Below are positions 15,901 through 24,251 of a stretch of DNA of 64,000 nucleotides, piece by piece; positions within the stretch are counted from its first letter, which is position 1; every line of letters starts with the position of its first letter. The stretch comes from Pelagibacteraceae bacterium AG-390-C22 (GTDB taxonomy: Bacteria; Pseudomonadota; Alphaproteobacteria; Pelagibacterales; Pelagibacteraceae): NCBI GenBank assembly GCA_003278125.1, contig QCGX01000002.1, forward strand, positions 1 to 64,000, in the 5' to 3' direction. Below the pieces are notes generated by a model. It saw only the letters and a program-made list of their open reading frames with translations, ran no database searches and was not told the origin of the DNA. Made by a program: the position numbers and the translations under genes.

Positions 15901-16480
15901 ACCTTTTGACTTTTATTTTGACTTTATTAGCCCTTATTCTTTTTTAGCACATAAAGAAATAATTAAAATAGAAAGAAAAAATTCAATTAAAATTAAATAC
16001 AAACCAATTTTATTAGGAGGTCTTCATAATTTACATGGCATTAAAGCCCCAGCTTTTATTCCAGCGAAAGCAAAACACATGATTCGTGATTGCAAATTAA
16101 TAGCTGAAAAAAATAAAATAAAATTTAAATTTAATTCTTATTTCCCAATTAAAAGTTTAAATTTAATGAGAGGAGTTTTTGTTGCAGAAGAAGATAATTA
16201 TAAAAGCCACTATATAGATAGTATATTTAATGCAATTTGGCAGGACGGTTTAAATATGAATGACGAAAATGTTATTCAAAAAGTTCTTAAAAATTTAAAA
16301 ATAAATCCAAAGACTTTTCATCTAAGATCTGCTTCATCCTCTATAAAAGACTCTTTAAGAAAAAAAACTAATGAGGCTTATGAAAAAGGAATCTTCGGAG
16401 CTCCAAGCTTTGTATCTAATAATAAAATTTTTTGGGGGCAGGACAGATTGGAATTTGTTATAATAGAGTCCAGCAAATAA
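15893..16480 (+). CDS. DsbA-fold 2-hydroxychromene-2-carboxylate isomerase family protein
   Basis: Thioredoxin-fold protein of 195 residues in the HCCA isomerase / kappa glutathione transferase group. N-terminal FDFYFDFISPYSFLAHKEI has the Ser of the glutathione-contacting SPYS motif where DsbA has Cys. The helical insert follows (residues 45-150) and the domain closes with GIFGAPSFVSNNKIFWGQDRL, the cis-Pro region typical of the family. Likely a glutathione-dependent isomerase or transferase; the true substrate is unknown. Overlaps the ABA4-like gene by 8 bases. Confidence 0.85.
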   Translation: MIKPFDFYFDFISPYSFLAHKEIIKIERKNSIKIKYKPILLGGLHNLHGIKAPAFIPAKAKHMIRDCKLIAEKNKIKFKFNSYFPIKSLNLMRGVFVAEEDNYKSHYIDSIFNAIWQDGLNMNDENVIQKVLKNLKINPKTFHLRSASSSIKDSLRKKTNEAYEKGIFGAPSFVSNNKIFWGQDRLEFVIIESSK

Positions 16481-16481
16481 T

Positions 16482-16880
16482 TTATTTTTTTTCTTTATGA
16501 ATAACTTTGAAACCAGCTTTTTTAAGTGAGTCAAAACCACCCTCGGCGTTTGCTACATTATCAAAGCCCATTTCTTTTAAAGCTTTTGTTGCTAAAGCTG
16601 ACCTAAGTCCAAGAGCACAAAATAAAACTATATTTTTTATATTTCCTATTTTTTTTTCTTGATAGTAGGAACTTTGAGGATCAAGCCAAAATTCTAACAT
16701 CCCTCTCGGAATATGAATTGCATTTTCGATAGTTCCTTCTTTCCATAGTTCTCTAATATCTCTTATATCAATCAGGGTTACTTCGCCTTTATCATAAGAA
16801 CTTTTAACCTGTTCAGGAGACATAATTTTTATAGTCTCATTCGCTTCTTTAACAAGCTCTTTAGAAGATTTAATATTCAT
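16482..16880 (-). CDS. Rhodanese-like domain protein
   Basis: Single rhodanese domain (132 residues from ATG at 16880, MNIKSSKELVKEANETI). It has the TLIDIRDIRELWKEGTIENAIHIPRG entry segment and the active-site loop LFCALGLRSALA with the persulfide Cys, then ALKEMGFDNVANAEGGF. A sulfurtransferase or sulfane-sulfur carrier role is expected. A longer frame to 16919 would cross the divergent gene start, so I use 16880. Confidence 0.88.
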   Translation of the reverse strand: MNIKSSKELVKEANETIKIMSPEQVKSSYDKGEVTLIDIRDIRELWKEGTIENAIHIPRGMLEFWLDPQSSYYQEKKIGNIKNIVLFCALGLRSALATKALKEMGFDNVANAEGGFDSLKKAGFKVIHKEKK

Positions 16881-16899
16881 GATATTAAAATATATATCA

Positions 16900-17886
16900 A
16901 TGAAAGAAATTAAAAGCATAAAAAAAACTGGTTTAATAAAGAAAGTTTTAATAAAAATTTGCCGAATATTTGGATATGAATTAATTGATCAGAGTACTCT
17001 TGAGTTTCCCGTATCAAAGAAAAATTATCAAGATCTTATTAGTATACCAGGTAAAAAGTCTATTTCATTAGGTCTTGGAGAAACCCTAATTACTCGGAAA
17101 GTTAATAGTTTAGATATAATTGTCAAAACTTGTACGAGTGTTCAATTGGTGACTCAAAATAAAAAAAGAATTTTTGAAGAGGATAAATCAGAATATACAT
17201 TTAGAACAATTAATTCATTGACTAATTCTGCAAAAGATTTGAAAGAAAAATTTGGAGGTATTAAGATTAGATTTACTATCATAGATGTAAATTCGCCTAG
17301 TTCTGATATAAAAAAAATATTATCTAAAATAACTGGAGAGGGCTTTGAAGCACAGCATATTCCTGTAGAAAATATTAATGATTCTAATAGTAATATGTCT
17401 ACTACTATGGCTTCTATTCGAAGTTCATTTAATCATGCAAAAAAATGTGAAGATTTAATTTACTTCGTTGAAGATGATTATATTCATAAAACTGAAGCTT
17501 TATCAGAAATGCTATTCGCATATGAAAAATTCTCATCAATTTTAGAAAGTGAAATATTTATATTGTCTTCTGATTATCCTTATCTTTATAAAAAGATGAA
17601 TAGTTCAAGTATTTTAATTGGTGAAAATATACATTGGAGAACAGTGAAAGAATCACTTCTCACTTTCATGACAAGCAAAAAAATGATTGAAAAATATTTT
17701 GAAAAATTAATTGATATGGCGACTAATCAAAATAATCCATTTGAAAAAAACTTACATGAAATCTATGAAAAGGAAGAATGTTTTTCGCCTATCCCTTCTT
17801 TAAGTATTCATTGCACTAATATTAATTCAGTTTTTGGGCTGTCTCCAAATATTAATTTAAAGAAGTTATGGGACGAAAATAGTTAA
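16900..17886 (+). CDS. Unknown protein with an EDDY motif, possibly glycosyltransferase-like
   Basis: 328 residues from ATG at 16900 (MKEIKSIKKTGLIKK); an upstream ATG at 16879 is possible but overlaps the divergent rhodanese start. The N terminus is basic and amphipathic. Around residue 190 it has LIYFVEDDYIHKTEALSEML, where EDD after a hydrophobic strand resembles the metal-binding DxD of GT-A glycosyltransferases, preceded by a Rossmann-like strand/helix series (IRFTIIDVNSPSS). Later ILSSDYPYLY and IHWRTVKESLLTFMTS resemble acceptor-side motifs. No signal peptide. I do not recognise the family; the glycosyltransferase idea is inference. Confidence 0.75.
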   Translation: MKEIKSIKKTGLIKKVLIKICRIFGYELIDQSTLEFPVSKKNYQDLISIPGKKSISLGLGETLITRKVNSLDIIVKTCTSVQLVTQNKKRIFEEDKSEYTFRTINSLTNSAKDLKEKFGGIKIRFTIIDVNSPSSDIKKILSKITGEGFEAQHIPVENINDSNSNMSTTMASIRSSFNHAKKCEDLIYFVEDDYIHKTEALSEMLFAYEKFSSILESEIFILSSDYPYLYKKMNSSSILIGENIHWRTVKESLLTFMTSKKMIEKYFEKLIDMATNQNNPFEKNLHEIYEKEECFSPIPSLSIHCTNINSVFGLSPNINLKKLWDENS

Positions 17887-17905
17887 GGCCTGATTTCTCA
17901 GGCCT
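17886..17905. terminator. Hairpin between convergent gene ends
   Basis: AGGCCTGA-TTTC-TCAGGCCT forms a perfect 8-base stem directly after the stop of the EDDY gene and 37 bases after the stop of the first amt gene on the other strand. The flanking T-tracts are short (TCTTACTATT on the plus strand), so it may act in both directions but weakly. Confidence 0.6.
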
Positions 17906-17941
17906 CTTACTATTAACAAACACTCGAGGAATCGAGAGTAA

Positions 17942-19231
17942 TTAATCTCTTATTGAATAGGCTATTACACCTACTTCTGCTTTATCGGTTCCAAGTTTTT
18001 CTGCTGCTTTACTTATTCTTAGGCCGATCGTAACTTTCATAGCCATAAAAACTAGGTATGAAAGTACAAAGCTAAATAATACTACTGAAAGTGTTCCAAC
18101 AAATTGAGTACCTAAAGATGTATCAGCATTTGTAAAAGGAACAACTAAAGTTCCAAATATTCCTGCAAACATGTGTACTGGGATTGCCCCGACTACATCA
18201 TCAATACCAAAACCTTCAAGCATCTTTGTTCCGAAATACATTATAACGGCTCCTATTGATCCGATTATCATAGCGGTAATAGGCCCAGGAGTTAAAGGTT
18301 CAGCAGTAATTGCAACCAATCCAGCTAAAGCACCATTTAACATCATTACTATGTCTGTTTTTCCACCAAGCAACCTCGTAATAGCTGCTCCTGTAACAGT
18401 TCCTGCTGCTCCAGCTAAATGAGTATTTACCGCAATCTTAGATATTGCATTTACATCATCAAAAGTTCCCATTGCTAATTGACTAAATCCATTAAACCCA
18501 AACCACCCAAACCAAAGTAAGAATGTGCCAAGTGTAACAAGCGGAATACTTGAAGCAGCAAATGGTACCATTACTCTTTTACCGCCTAGAGATGAAAATC
18601 TTCCACTTCTAGGTCCTAAAACAACTACTCCTGCTAATGCCGCAGCTCCTCCACAAGCATGCACTAAAGTTGAGCCTGCAAAGTCAGAAAAACCTGCAGC
18701 GGATAACCATCCGCCACCCCACTGCCATCCCATTGATATTGGATATATTATTCCTGCCATTACTGCAGCAAATATGAAGAATGGCCAAATTTTAATTCTT
18801 TCTGCTACTGCGCCAGAAACTATTGAAGCTGTAGCACAAACAAACATGGTTTGAAAAAACCAGTCTGAATAACCAGAGTATCCTGTTTCTGCGTTAGTAG
18901 AATCGCTCCAAATAGTAAAAGACCCTACATATCCACCTTCAGGTACTCCATATGCTAAATTATAACCTACTAGAAAAAATATTATTGAGCATATAGCAAA
19001 TTTACCTATATTTTTCGCGGCAATCGTAGATACGCTTTTAGTAGTTACTAAACCGCTTTCTAACATACAAAACCCTGCCGCCATAAATGCAACTAATACT
19101 CCGCCAAGATAAAATCCAAGCGAGTTAAAAATATATTGTCCTTCTTGAGACATTGTAGTCTCTGCACTGCTAGTTCCAGTAAGAACTAGAGTAAAAAAAA
19201 TACTTAATAAAATTAGAAAATTTTTTCTCAT
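17942..19231 (-). CDS. amt: Ammonium transporter, copy 1
   Basis: Amt/MEP/Rh channel of 429 residues with a cleavable-looking N terminus (LLSIFFTLVLTGTSSAETT) and eleven membrane segments. Signature segments: MAAGFCMLESGLVTTKSVSTIAAKNIG, WQWGGGWLSAAGFSDFAGSTLVHACGGAAALAGVVVLGPR (pore His and the family signature), and LLWFGWFGFNGFSQL; the C-terminal tail ends DKAEVGVIAYSIRD, the PII-contact region. A strong GGAGG precedes the ATG at 19231. It is highly similar to the next amt gene, so the pair is a tandem duplication. No glnK/glnB gene is beside it. Confidence 0.95.
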   Translation of the reverse strand: MRKNFLILLSIFFTLVLTGTSSAETTMSQEGQYIFNSLGFYLGGVLVAFMAAGFCMLESGLVTTKSVSTIAAKNIGKFAICSIIFFLVGYNLAYGVPEGGYVGSFTIWSDSTNAETGYSGYSDWFFQTMFVCATASIVSGAVAERIKIWPFFIFAAVMAGIIYPISMGWQWGGGWLSAAGFSDFAGSTLVHACGGAAALAGVVVLGPRSGRFSSLGGKRVMVPFAASSIPLVTLGTFLLWFGWFGFNGFSQLAMGTFDDVNAISKIAVNTHLAGAAGTVTGAAITRLLGGKTDIVMMLNGALAGLVAITAEPLTPGPITAMIIGSIGAVIMYFGTKMLEGFGIDDVVGAIPVHMFAGIFGTLVVPFTNADTSLGTQFVGTLSVVLFSFVLSYLVFMAMKVTIGLRISKAAEKLGTDKAEVGVIAYSIRD

Positions 19232-19309
19232 TTATCCTCCATGTTGAGAAATTTCTACCAGTTTTTCCTAGAGACAATTATGCTTTAAATGCATAGTAGC
19301 CTTGAAATA

Positions 19310-19348
19310 ATTAAGGCCCGGGTACCATGGAGGATCCCGAGCCTTAAT
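19310..19348 (-). terminator. Terminator-like hairpin after the second amt gene
   Basis: ATTAAGGC-CGGG pairs with CCCG-GCCTTAAT around a 13-base loop, one bulged base on each side. It lies 37 bases after the stop of the amt gene starting at 20678 and 79 bases before the ATG of the first. There is little T-tract on the minus strand (ATTATTTC), so read-through into the second gene is possible. Confidence 0.5.
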
Positions 19349-19385
19349 CTTCTCCAAATAACGAGGGAAAAGATAGTTGAAGATT

Positions 19386-20678
19386 TTAGTCTCTTATACC
19401 GTAAGCTATTACACCAACTTCTGCTTTGTCAGTTCCTAGTCTTTCAGCTTCTTTACTAATTCTTAATCCAATTGTAGCTTTCATAATTTGGAACACTATT
19501 AGTGATACTACAAAAACGAATACTACTACTGAAATTGTCCCTAAAAATTGAGCGCCAAAACTGACGTCTCCATTAGTTAAAGGAACTGCTAATGTTCCCC
19601 ATACTCCGGCTACTAAGTGAGCAGGTATGGCTCCAACTACATCATCTATTTTCATCTTGAATAATAATTTTGTAGAGAAGTACATTAATATTCCAGCTAT
19701 TGCTCCGATAAATATCGCAGCTAATGGACTTGGTGTTAAAGGTTCAGCAGTAATTCCTACTAATCCAGCTATCGCACCATTAAGCATCATTACTACATCT
19801 GTTTTACCACCAAGTAATCTAGAAACAGTTGCAGCAGCTAATACTCCACCTCCTGCAGCTAAGTTAGTATTGATGTAAATTGTAGCAACTGAGGAAACAT
19901 CTTCAAATGTTCCAGCAGCTAATTGCGATCCACCATTAAATCCGAACCAACCTAACCAGAGTATAAAAACTCCTAGGGTTGCTAATGGAATTGAAGAGGC
20001 AGCAAATGGTGTCATTGATTTTACTCCACCACTACTACTAAATCTTCCAGTTCTTGCACCTAGTACAATTGCTCCAGCTAAAGCAGCTGCGCCACCTGCG
20101 GCATGTACTAATGTTGAACCTGCGAAGTCAGAGAAACCTGCAGCTGATAACCAGCCACCGCCCCACTGCCAACCCATTTCGATTGGATAAATTATTCCTG
20201 TTAGAATTGCCGCGAATAAGAAAAACGGCCAAATCTTAATTCTCTCAGCTAATGTACCTGATACGATAGACATTGTTGTTGCACAGAACACCATTTGGAA
20301 AAACCAGTCTGATCCGTCAGAATAACCTGTATCTACAGCAGACGCGTCGCTCCAAGGTGTAAATGATCCAATATATCCACCTTCTGGAATACCATAAGCT
20401 AAGTTGTAACCAACCAACCAGAACATAATTCCAGCGATTGAGTATAGTCCTATATTTTTTGCACAGATTGCTGACACAGATTTTGATGTTACTAATCCTG
20501 ACTCTAACATTGTAAATCCAGCGGCCATCCACATGACCAAGAAACCTGACATTAAAAATAATAGGGTGTTAAATATGTATTGTGTTTCTGCTGATACTGT
20601 GGTCTCAGCATAGCCTAGACCAGCAAACGCAAAATATACTGCGGTACCTGCAAAAAAATAACCTAAATATTTTTTCAT
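19386..20678 (-). CDS. amt: Ammonium transporter, copy 2
   Basis: Second Amt channel, 430 residues, with the same plan as its neighbour: N-terminal segment ending FAGLGYAETT, then MAAGFTMLESGLVTSKSVSAICAKNIG, WQWGGGWLSAAGFSDFAGSTLVHAAGGAAALAGAIVLGAR and LLWLGWFGFNG-type pore segment, and the C-terminal DKAEVGVIAYGIRD. Both copies keep the pore and PII-contact residues, so both look functional. Differences lie mostly in loops and a few pore-lining positions (HAAGG versus HACGG). Intergenic 154 bases hold a hairpin and a separate ribosome binding site, so each copy may be separately controlled. Confidence 0.95.
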   Translation of the reverse strand: MKKYLGYFFAGTAVYFAFAGLGYAETTVSAETQYIFNTLLFLMSGFLVMWMAAGFTMLESGLVTSKSVSAICAKNIGLYSIAGIMFWLVGYNLAYGIPEGGYIGSFTPWSDASAVDTGYSDGSDWFFQMVFCATTMSIVSGTLAERIKIWPFFLFAAILTGIIYPIEMGWQWGGGWLSAAGFSDFAGSTLVHAAGGAAALAGAIVLGARTGRFSSSGGVKSMTPFAASSIPLATLGVFILWLGWFGFNGGSQLAAGTFEDVSSVATIYINTNLAAGGGVLAAATVSRLLGGKTDVVMMLNGAIAGLVGITAEPLTPSPLAAIFIGAIAGILMYFSTKLLFKMKIDDVVGAIPAHLVAGVWGTLAVPLTNGDVSFGAQFLGTISVVVFVFVVSLIVFQIMKATIGLRISKEAERLGTDKAEVGVIAYGIRD

Positions 20679-20774
20679 AAAACTCCCTTGTTTGATAATT
20701 ATTTTCTTATAGAGATTTGAAGATTTTAAAGAACTGATTTATCCTAAATTGAGCTATGCAGTTTTTGCAAGTAG

Positions 20775-20810
20775 TTTAGCCCTTATTTGATATTTCAAAT
20801 AAGGGCTAAA
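20775..20810. terminator. Perfect 16-base stem terminator after the HU gene
   Basis: TTTAGCCCTTATTTGA pairs perfectly with TCAAATAAGGGCTAAA around a TATT loop. It is 9 bases beyond the stop of the HU gene (minus strand). T-rich flanks are modest, but the stem is the longest in the window. Confidence 0.75.
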
Positions 20811-20818
20811 TAATCCGT

Positions 20819-21094
20819 TTATCGATTAAACATTTCTTTTAAGCTTTTAGCTGGTAAAAACTTAACTTTTTGAGATGCAGCAATCTGAATGGATTCTCCT
20901 GTTCTAGGGTTTCTACCTACTCTAGCTTTCCTTTTTGCTACTTTATAAGTACCAAAACCAGCTATTTTAACAGTATCATCATTTTTCAGTGCATCTAAAA
21001 TAATAGTCGTTATTGAGTCAAAAGTTCTTTCAGCATCTGCTTTACTCTGGCCCAATGTGGACGATATTTTTGCTACTAGTTGTTTTTTGTTCAT
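20819..21094 (-). CDS. hup: HU-family DNA-binding protein
   Basis: 91-residue histone-like HU protein. MNKKQLVAKISSTLGQSKADAER helix pair, KIAGFGTYKVAKRKARVGRNPRTGESIQIAA containing the DNA-intercalating Pro in RNPRTGE, and KFLPAKSLKEMF. Nucleoid compaction and bending. The gene is monocistronic: own terminator directly downstream and a 143-base upstream spacer to rseP. IHF subunits differ in the arm, so HU is the better reading. Confidence 0.93.
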   Translation of the reverse strand: MNKKQLVAKISSTLGQSKADAERTFDSITTIILDALKNDDTVKIAGFGTYKVAKRKARVGRNPRTGESIQIAASQKVKFLPAKSLKEMFNR

Positions 21095-21237
21095 TTATGC
21101 CCCTTATTGTTAATATCGAATTTCTACAATTTCCTAATAAAATCAACACTTTTCTAGTGTTTCAAATAAATATTAACACAATATATTGTATGTTAAAAAT
21201 GTTGATTTTATTGATGTTTTTGAAGGTAAAAAATGGC

Positions 21238-22353
21238 TTAAAACAAGCCTAAATCTTTAAGATCGTTAAATGTCGTAAAGAACATCAAAGAAATAAGCAA
21301 AAACAATCCGATTCGAAAAAATCCCTCTTGAGTTCTTTGAGTCAAAGGCCTTCCTAAAATTTTTTCAAAAGCATAAAACATTAAATGACCTCCATCAAGC
21401 ATAGGAATTGGAAAAAGATTGATAAAACCTAGACTGATTGAAATGTAAGCCATGATACTTAGAAAAGCTATAAAACCATGTTGAGCAACTTGGCCAGTGA
21501 TTTTAGCAATCTTAATTGGTCCTCCTAATTGAGTAGTATCACCCTTCCCTTTGAACATAGAAGCAATAAAATCTAGCGAAGCCATTGTAACAAACCATGT
21601 TTCTTTTACTGCATAAAATAAAGCTGTAGCTGGTCCTAATTTCTCCCTATTAAATTCGCTATTAGGAGGAGATATTTTAATACCTATTATCTTTTTATTT
21701 ACTTTATTTCCAAGAGAATCCTCACCTTTAACAATCATAGGTGTAACATTTAAGATAATTTCATTACTGTCTCTTAAAACTTTAATATCAATATTTTCAG
21801 TCGAGGCTGTGTTAATATAAGTTGAAACTTCCAATATACTGTTCACCTTCTTATTGTTAATTGATAAAATTATATCTCCAGCTTTTATTCCTGAAGAATA
21901 AGCTGGGCCATCTTTTTGTACTTCTTGTATTTGAGCAGGAGTAAAATCTTTTCCAGCAAACATATAAATGAAAGAAAAAATTAAAATGGCTAAAGCAAAA
22001 TTAGCTAAGGGACCAGCTGCAACTACTAAAGATCTTTGATATAAGGGTTTTGTAACGAAAAGTTTTTTTTGATCCTCTTCACTGTATTTTTTTAATAACT
22101 CCTCTTGTTCAGCTTGACTGAAAACATTTCTATCACCAAAAAACTTTACATATCCTCCTAAAGGAATTAAACAAAATTTCCACCTTGTACCTGATTTATC
22201 ATTAAAACCAAAAATCTCTTTTCCAAAACCTATAGAAAAATCTGTAACACCTACTCCATATCGTTTAGCAAAATAATAATGTCCATATTCATGGATAAAT
22301 ACAACGACTGTTAATAAAATAATAAAAGGAATTATAAAACTTAAAATTTCCAT
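21238..22353 (-). CDS. rseP: Site-2 metalloprotease RseP
   Basis: Intramembrane zinc protease (371 residues) that cleaves anti-sigma or signal-peptide remnants in the inner membrane. HEYGH (VVFIHEYGHYYFAKRYG, residues 19-35) supplies zinc ligands; a PDZ domain occupies roughly residues 125-200 (GPAYSSGIKAGDIILSINNK); LFPIPMLDGGHLMFYAFE near residue 320 is the second-site NPxxDG motif variant. Starts 13 bases inside the end of the LysR gene, so it is coupled to it. Family identity is clear; the target in SAR11 is unknown. The usual neighbours (bamA, dxr, lpxD) are not here. Confidence 0.93.
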   Translation of the reverse strand: MEILSFIIPFIILLTVVVFIHEYGHYYFAKRYGVGVTDFSIGFGKEIFGFNDKSGTRWKFCLIPLGGYVKFFGDRNVFSQAEQEELLKKYSEEDQKKLFVTKPLYQRSLVVAAGPLANFALAILIFSFIYMFAGKDFTPAQIQEVQKDGPAYSSGIKAGDIILSINNKKVNSILEVSTYINTASTENIDIKVLRDSNEIILNVTPMIVKGEDSLGNKVNKKIIGIKISPPNSEFNREKLGPATALFYAVKETWFVTMASLDFIASMFKGKGDTTQLGGPIKIAKITGQVAQHGFIAFLSIMAYISISLGFINLFPIPMLDGGHLMFYAFEKILGRPLTQRTQEGFFRIGLFLLISLMFFTTFNDLKDLGLF

Positions 22354-23231
22354 TCATTCACCTTGCTAAATAAAAAATTTCTAAAAGCGACTAATCTAGC
22401 ATTATTTTTTAAAGAAGCAGGATAAACGAAGTGTGTTTCAGTTGGTTTTCCTGGTTCGTTTGGTAAAACTTTTGTTATACCACTTTTGTTATGTGCAATG
22501 TAGTCAGGTAAAGCGGCCAAACCAACTCCACTTTGTACAGCTAATAACAAACCATAAACGCTATTTACTTTCATTAAAGATTTTCTTTTCTTGCCATCTT
22601 TTGCTCCAATTTTTAAAACCCAATCTGGATTATACACTGGAGAGGGCGCACCTTTTCCATAAGTAATAAACTTGTGTTTATCTAAATCTTTTAAAGATTT
22701 TGGATAACCGTTTTTTTCTAAATATTCATTTGATCCATAGATGTGATAATTAAAATCAACAAATTTTTTTTGAATTAAGTTCAGTTGTTTAGGTCTTCTC
22801 ATTCTAATTGCTACATCAGCTTGTCTTGTAGCCAAATCTAGTTCTTTGTCATCAAATATTAGCTCTATTTCCATTCCCGGGTGAAGGTCCATAAATTCTT
22901 TTATTCGAGGTGTAAGCCAAGTTGTGCCAAAACTTACAACAGTAGTTACTGTAAGTTTTCCGCTTAACTTATCTTTATGACCACTTAAATTAGACTCTAC
23001 ATCCTTTAATTTAGAAATGACTTCGTGCGCAGAATTGAAGAGATATTCACCATTTTCTGTGAGCACTAAACCTCTTGCATGTCGTTCAAAAAGTTGAACG
23101 TTCAAATCATTCTCTAATGCTTGTATTTGCCTGCTAATAGCTGACTGACTTAAATTTAGTATCGTTGAGGCTTTTGTAAAGCTTGAAGCTTCTGCAACTG
23201 TATGAAAAATTTTTAATTTGTCCCAATCCAT
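22341..23231 (-). CDS. LysR-family transcriptional regulator
   Basis: 296 residues. N-terminal winged helix-turn-helix: MDWDKLKIFHTVAEASSFTKASTILNLSQSAISRQIQALE (residues 1-40), then the linker LFERHARGLVLTENGEYLF and a periplasmic-binding-like effector domain. The MDWDKLK start and the effector domain match LysR proteins found in SAR11 and other marine alphaproteobacteria. It lies 18 bases after the AcuI-type reductase gene and overlaps rseP, so it may control its own operon; the inducer cannot be read. It is the only clear DNA-binding regulator of a one-component type in the window. Confidence 0.9.
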   Translation of the reverse strand: MDWDKLKIFHTVAEASSFTKASTILNLSQSAISRQIQALENDLNVQLFERHARGLVLTENGEYLFNSAHEVISKLKDVESNLSGHKDKLSGKLTVTTVVSFGTTWLTPRIKEFMDLHPGMEIELIFDDKELDLATRQADVAIRMRRPKQLNLIQKKFVDFNYHIYGSNEYLEKNGYPKSLKDLDKHKFITYGKGAPSPVYNPDWVLKIGAKDGKKRKSLMKVNSVYGLLLAVQSGVGLAALPDYIAHNKSGITKVLPNEPGKPTETHFVYPASLKNNARLVAFRNFLFSKVNEWKF

Positions 23232-23249
23232 AGGAAGTTAAATTATAGA

Positions 23250-24251
23250 TTATTTATTAGGATTTACTATAGCTCTTCCGAAATACTCACCCTTTAATAG
23301 CTTAGGATAAGTTTCTAAAAGATCATTTAATGATAGCTCTTTTGTTAATGATTTAAGTTTATTAAAATCAATTAGTTTTGAAGCTTCGTTCCATATAAAT
23401 TCTCTTCTTTTGATTGAAGAACCTGAAGAATCGATTCCCCAGAGTTTGACCCCTCTTATAATAAAAGGCATCACAGTAGTATTAATTTTAATTCCTCCAG
23501 CATTACCACAGGCAGCTACAATTCCACCTGGTTTAGTTTGAGCAAAAATTTTTGTTAGAGCCGTACCGCCAACTGTATCAACTACTCCGTCCCAGATACC
23601 TTTTTCTAATAATTTGCTCTCTCCTTCGAATTCTTTTCTATCAATAATATTTTTTGCGCCTAGATCTTTAAGATAATCATTTTTATCTTTTTTTCCCGTA
23701 ACTGCATGAACATCATAACCCATCTTAGATAAAACCATAACAGCTATACTTCCTACTCCGCCTGTGGCTCCAGTAACAAGCACATCTTTTACCTTCTCTC
23801 CCATTAGTAATTCTTCTTTAGCTTTAACAGCAAACGCACAAAGCAAAGAAGTAAAACCTGCTGTGCCTAACATCATGGCTTTATGATTATCTAAATCATT
23901 TGGAGTTTTTATCAAAAAATTTGAATCAACTTTTGCGTATTGAGAAAAGCCTCCAAAATAAGCTTCGCCTACTCTAAAGCCTGTTAAGATAACATTGTCA
24001 TCTTTTTTAAACTTGCTGTCTTCGCTTTCAATAACTTTTCCAGAAAAATCAATTCCAGGCACAAATGGAAACTTTCTTACTATTTTTCCTCCATTATTTA
24101 AAATAAGAGCATCTTTATAATTTAAGCTTGAATAGTCTATCTTTACAAAGACATTTCCATCTTTTAAATCAGTTTTATTTATTTCTTTTATCTCTCTAGT
24201 AAATTTTTCGTTTTGATTATCAATTACAACGGCTTTGAATTTTTCAGACAT
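23250..24251 (-). CDS. acuI: Acryloyl-CoA reductase-type zinc-free alcohol dehydrogenase (AcuI/YhdH)
   Basis: 333-residue MDR-superfamily NADPH oxidoreductase of the AcuI/YhdH branch. SSLNYKDALILNNGGKIVRKFPFVPGIDFSGKV (residues 46-78) matches the AcuI N-terminal signature, and LVTGATGGVGSIAVMVLSKMGYDVHAVTG is the NADPH Rossmann fold. Expected reaction: acryloyl-CoA to propionyl-CoA, which protects from toxic acrylate formed when DMSP is cleaved. A general quinone reductase role is the alternative. One base from folE, so co-transcribed; DMSP lyase genes are not in the window. Confidence 0.85.
   Translation of the reverse strand: MSEKFKAVVIDNQNEKFTREIKEINKTDLKDGNVFVKIDYSSLNYKDALILNNGGKIVRKFPFVPGIDFSGKVIESEDSKFKKDDNVILTGFRVGEAYFGGFSQYAKVDSNFLIKTPNDLDNHKAMMLGTAGFTSLLCAFAVKAKEELLMGEKVKDVLVTGATGGVGSIAVMVLSKMGYDVHAVTGKKDKNDYLKDLGAKNIIDRKEFEGESKLLEKGIWDGVVDTVGGTALTKIFAQTKPGGIVAACGNAGGIKINTTVMPFIIRGVKLWGIDSSGSSIKRREFIWNEASKLIDFNKLKSLTKELSLNDLLETYPKLLKGEYFGRAIVNPNK

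Noticed and set aside
18171-18854. Open frames on the plus strand inside amt (18171-18422, 18525-18854)
   Set aside because: Antisense shadows of the conserved amt codons; no ribosome sites and low-complexity Pro/Ala/Ile content.
19321-19335. GGTACCATGGAGGAT in the hairpin loop looks like a start with ribosome site
   Set aside because: It is inside the loop of a terminator-like hairpin and no open frame follows on the plus strand.
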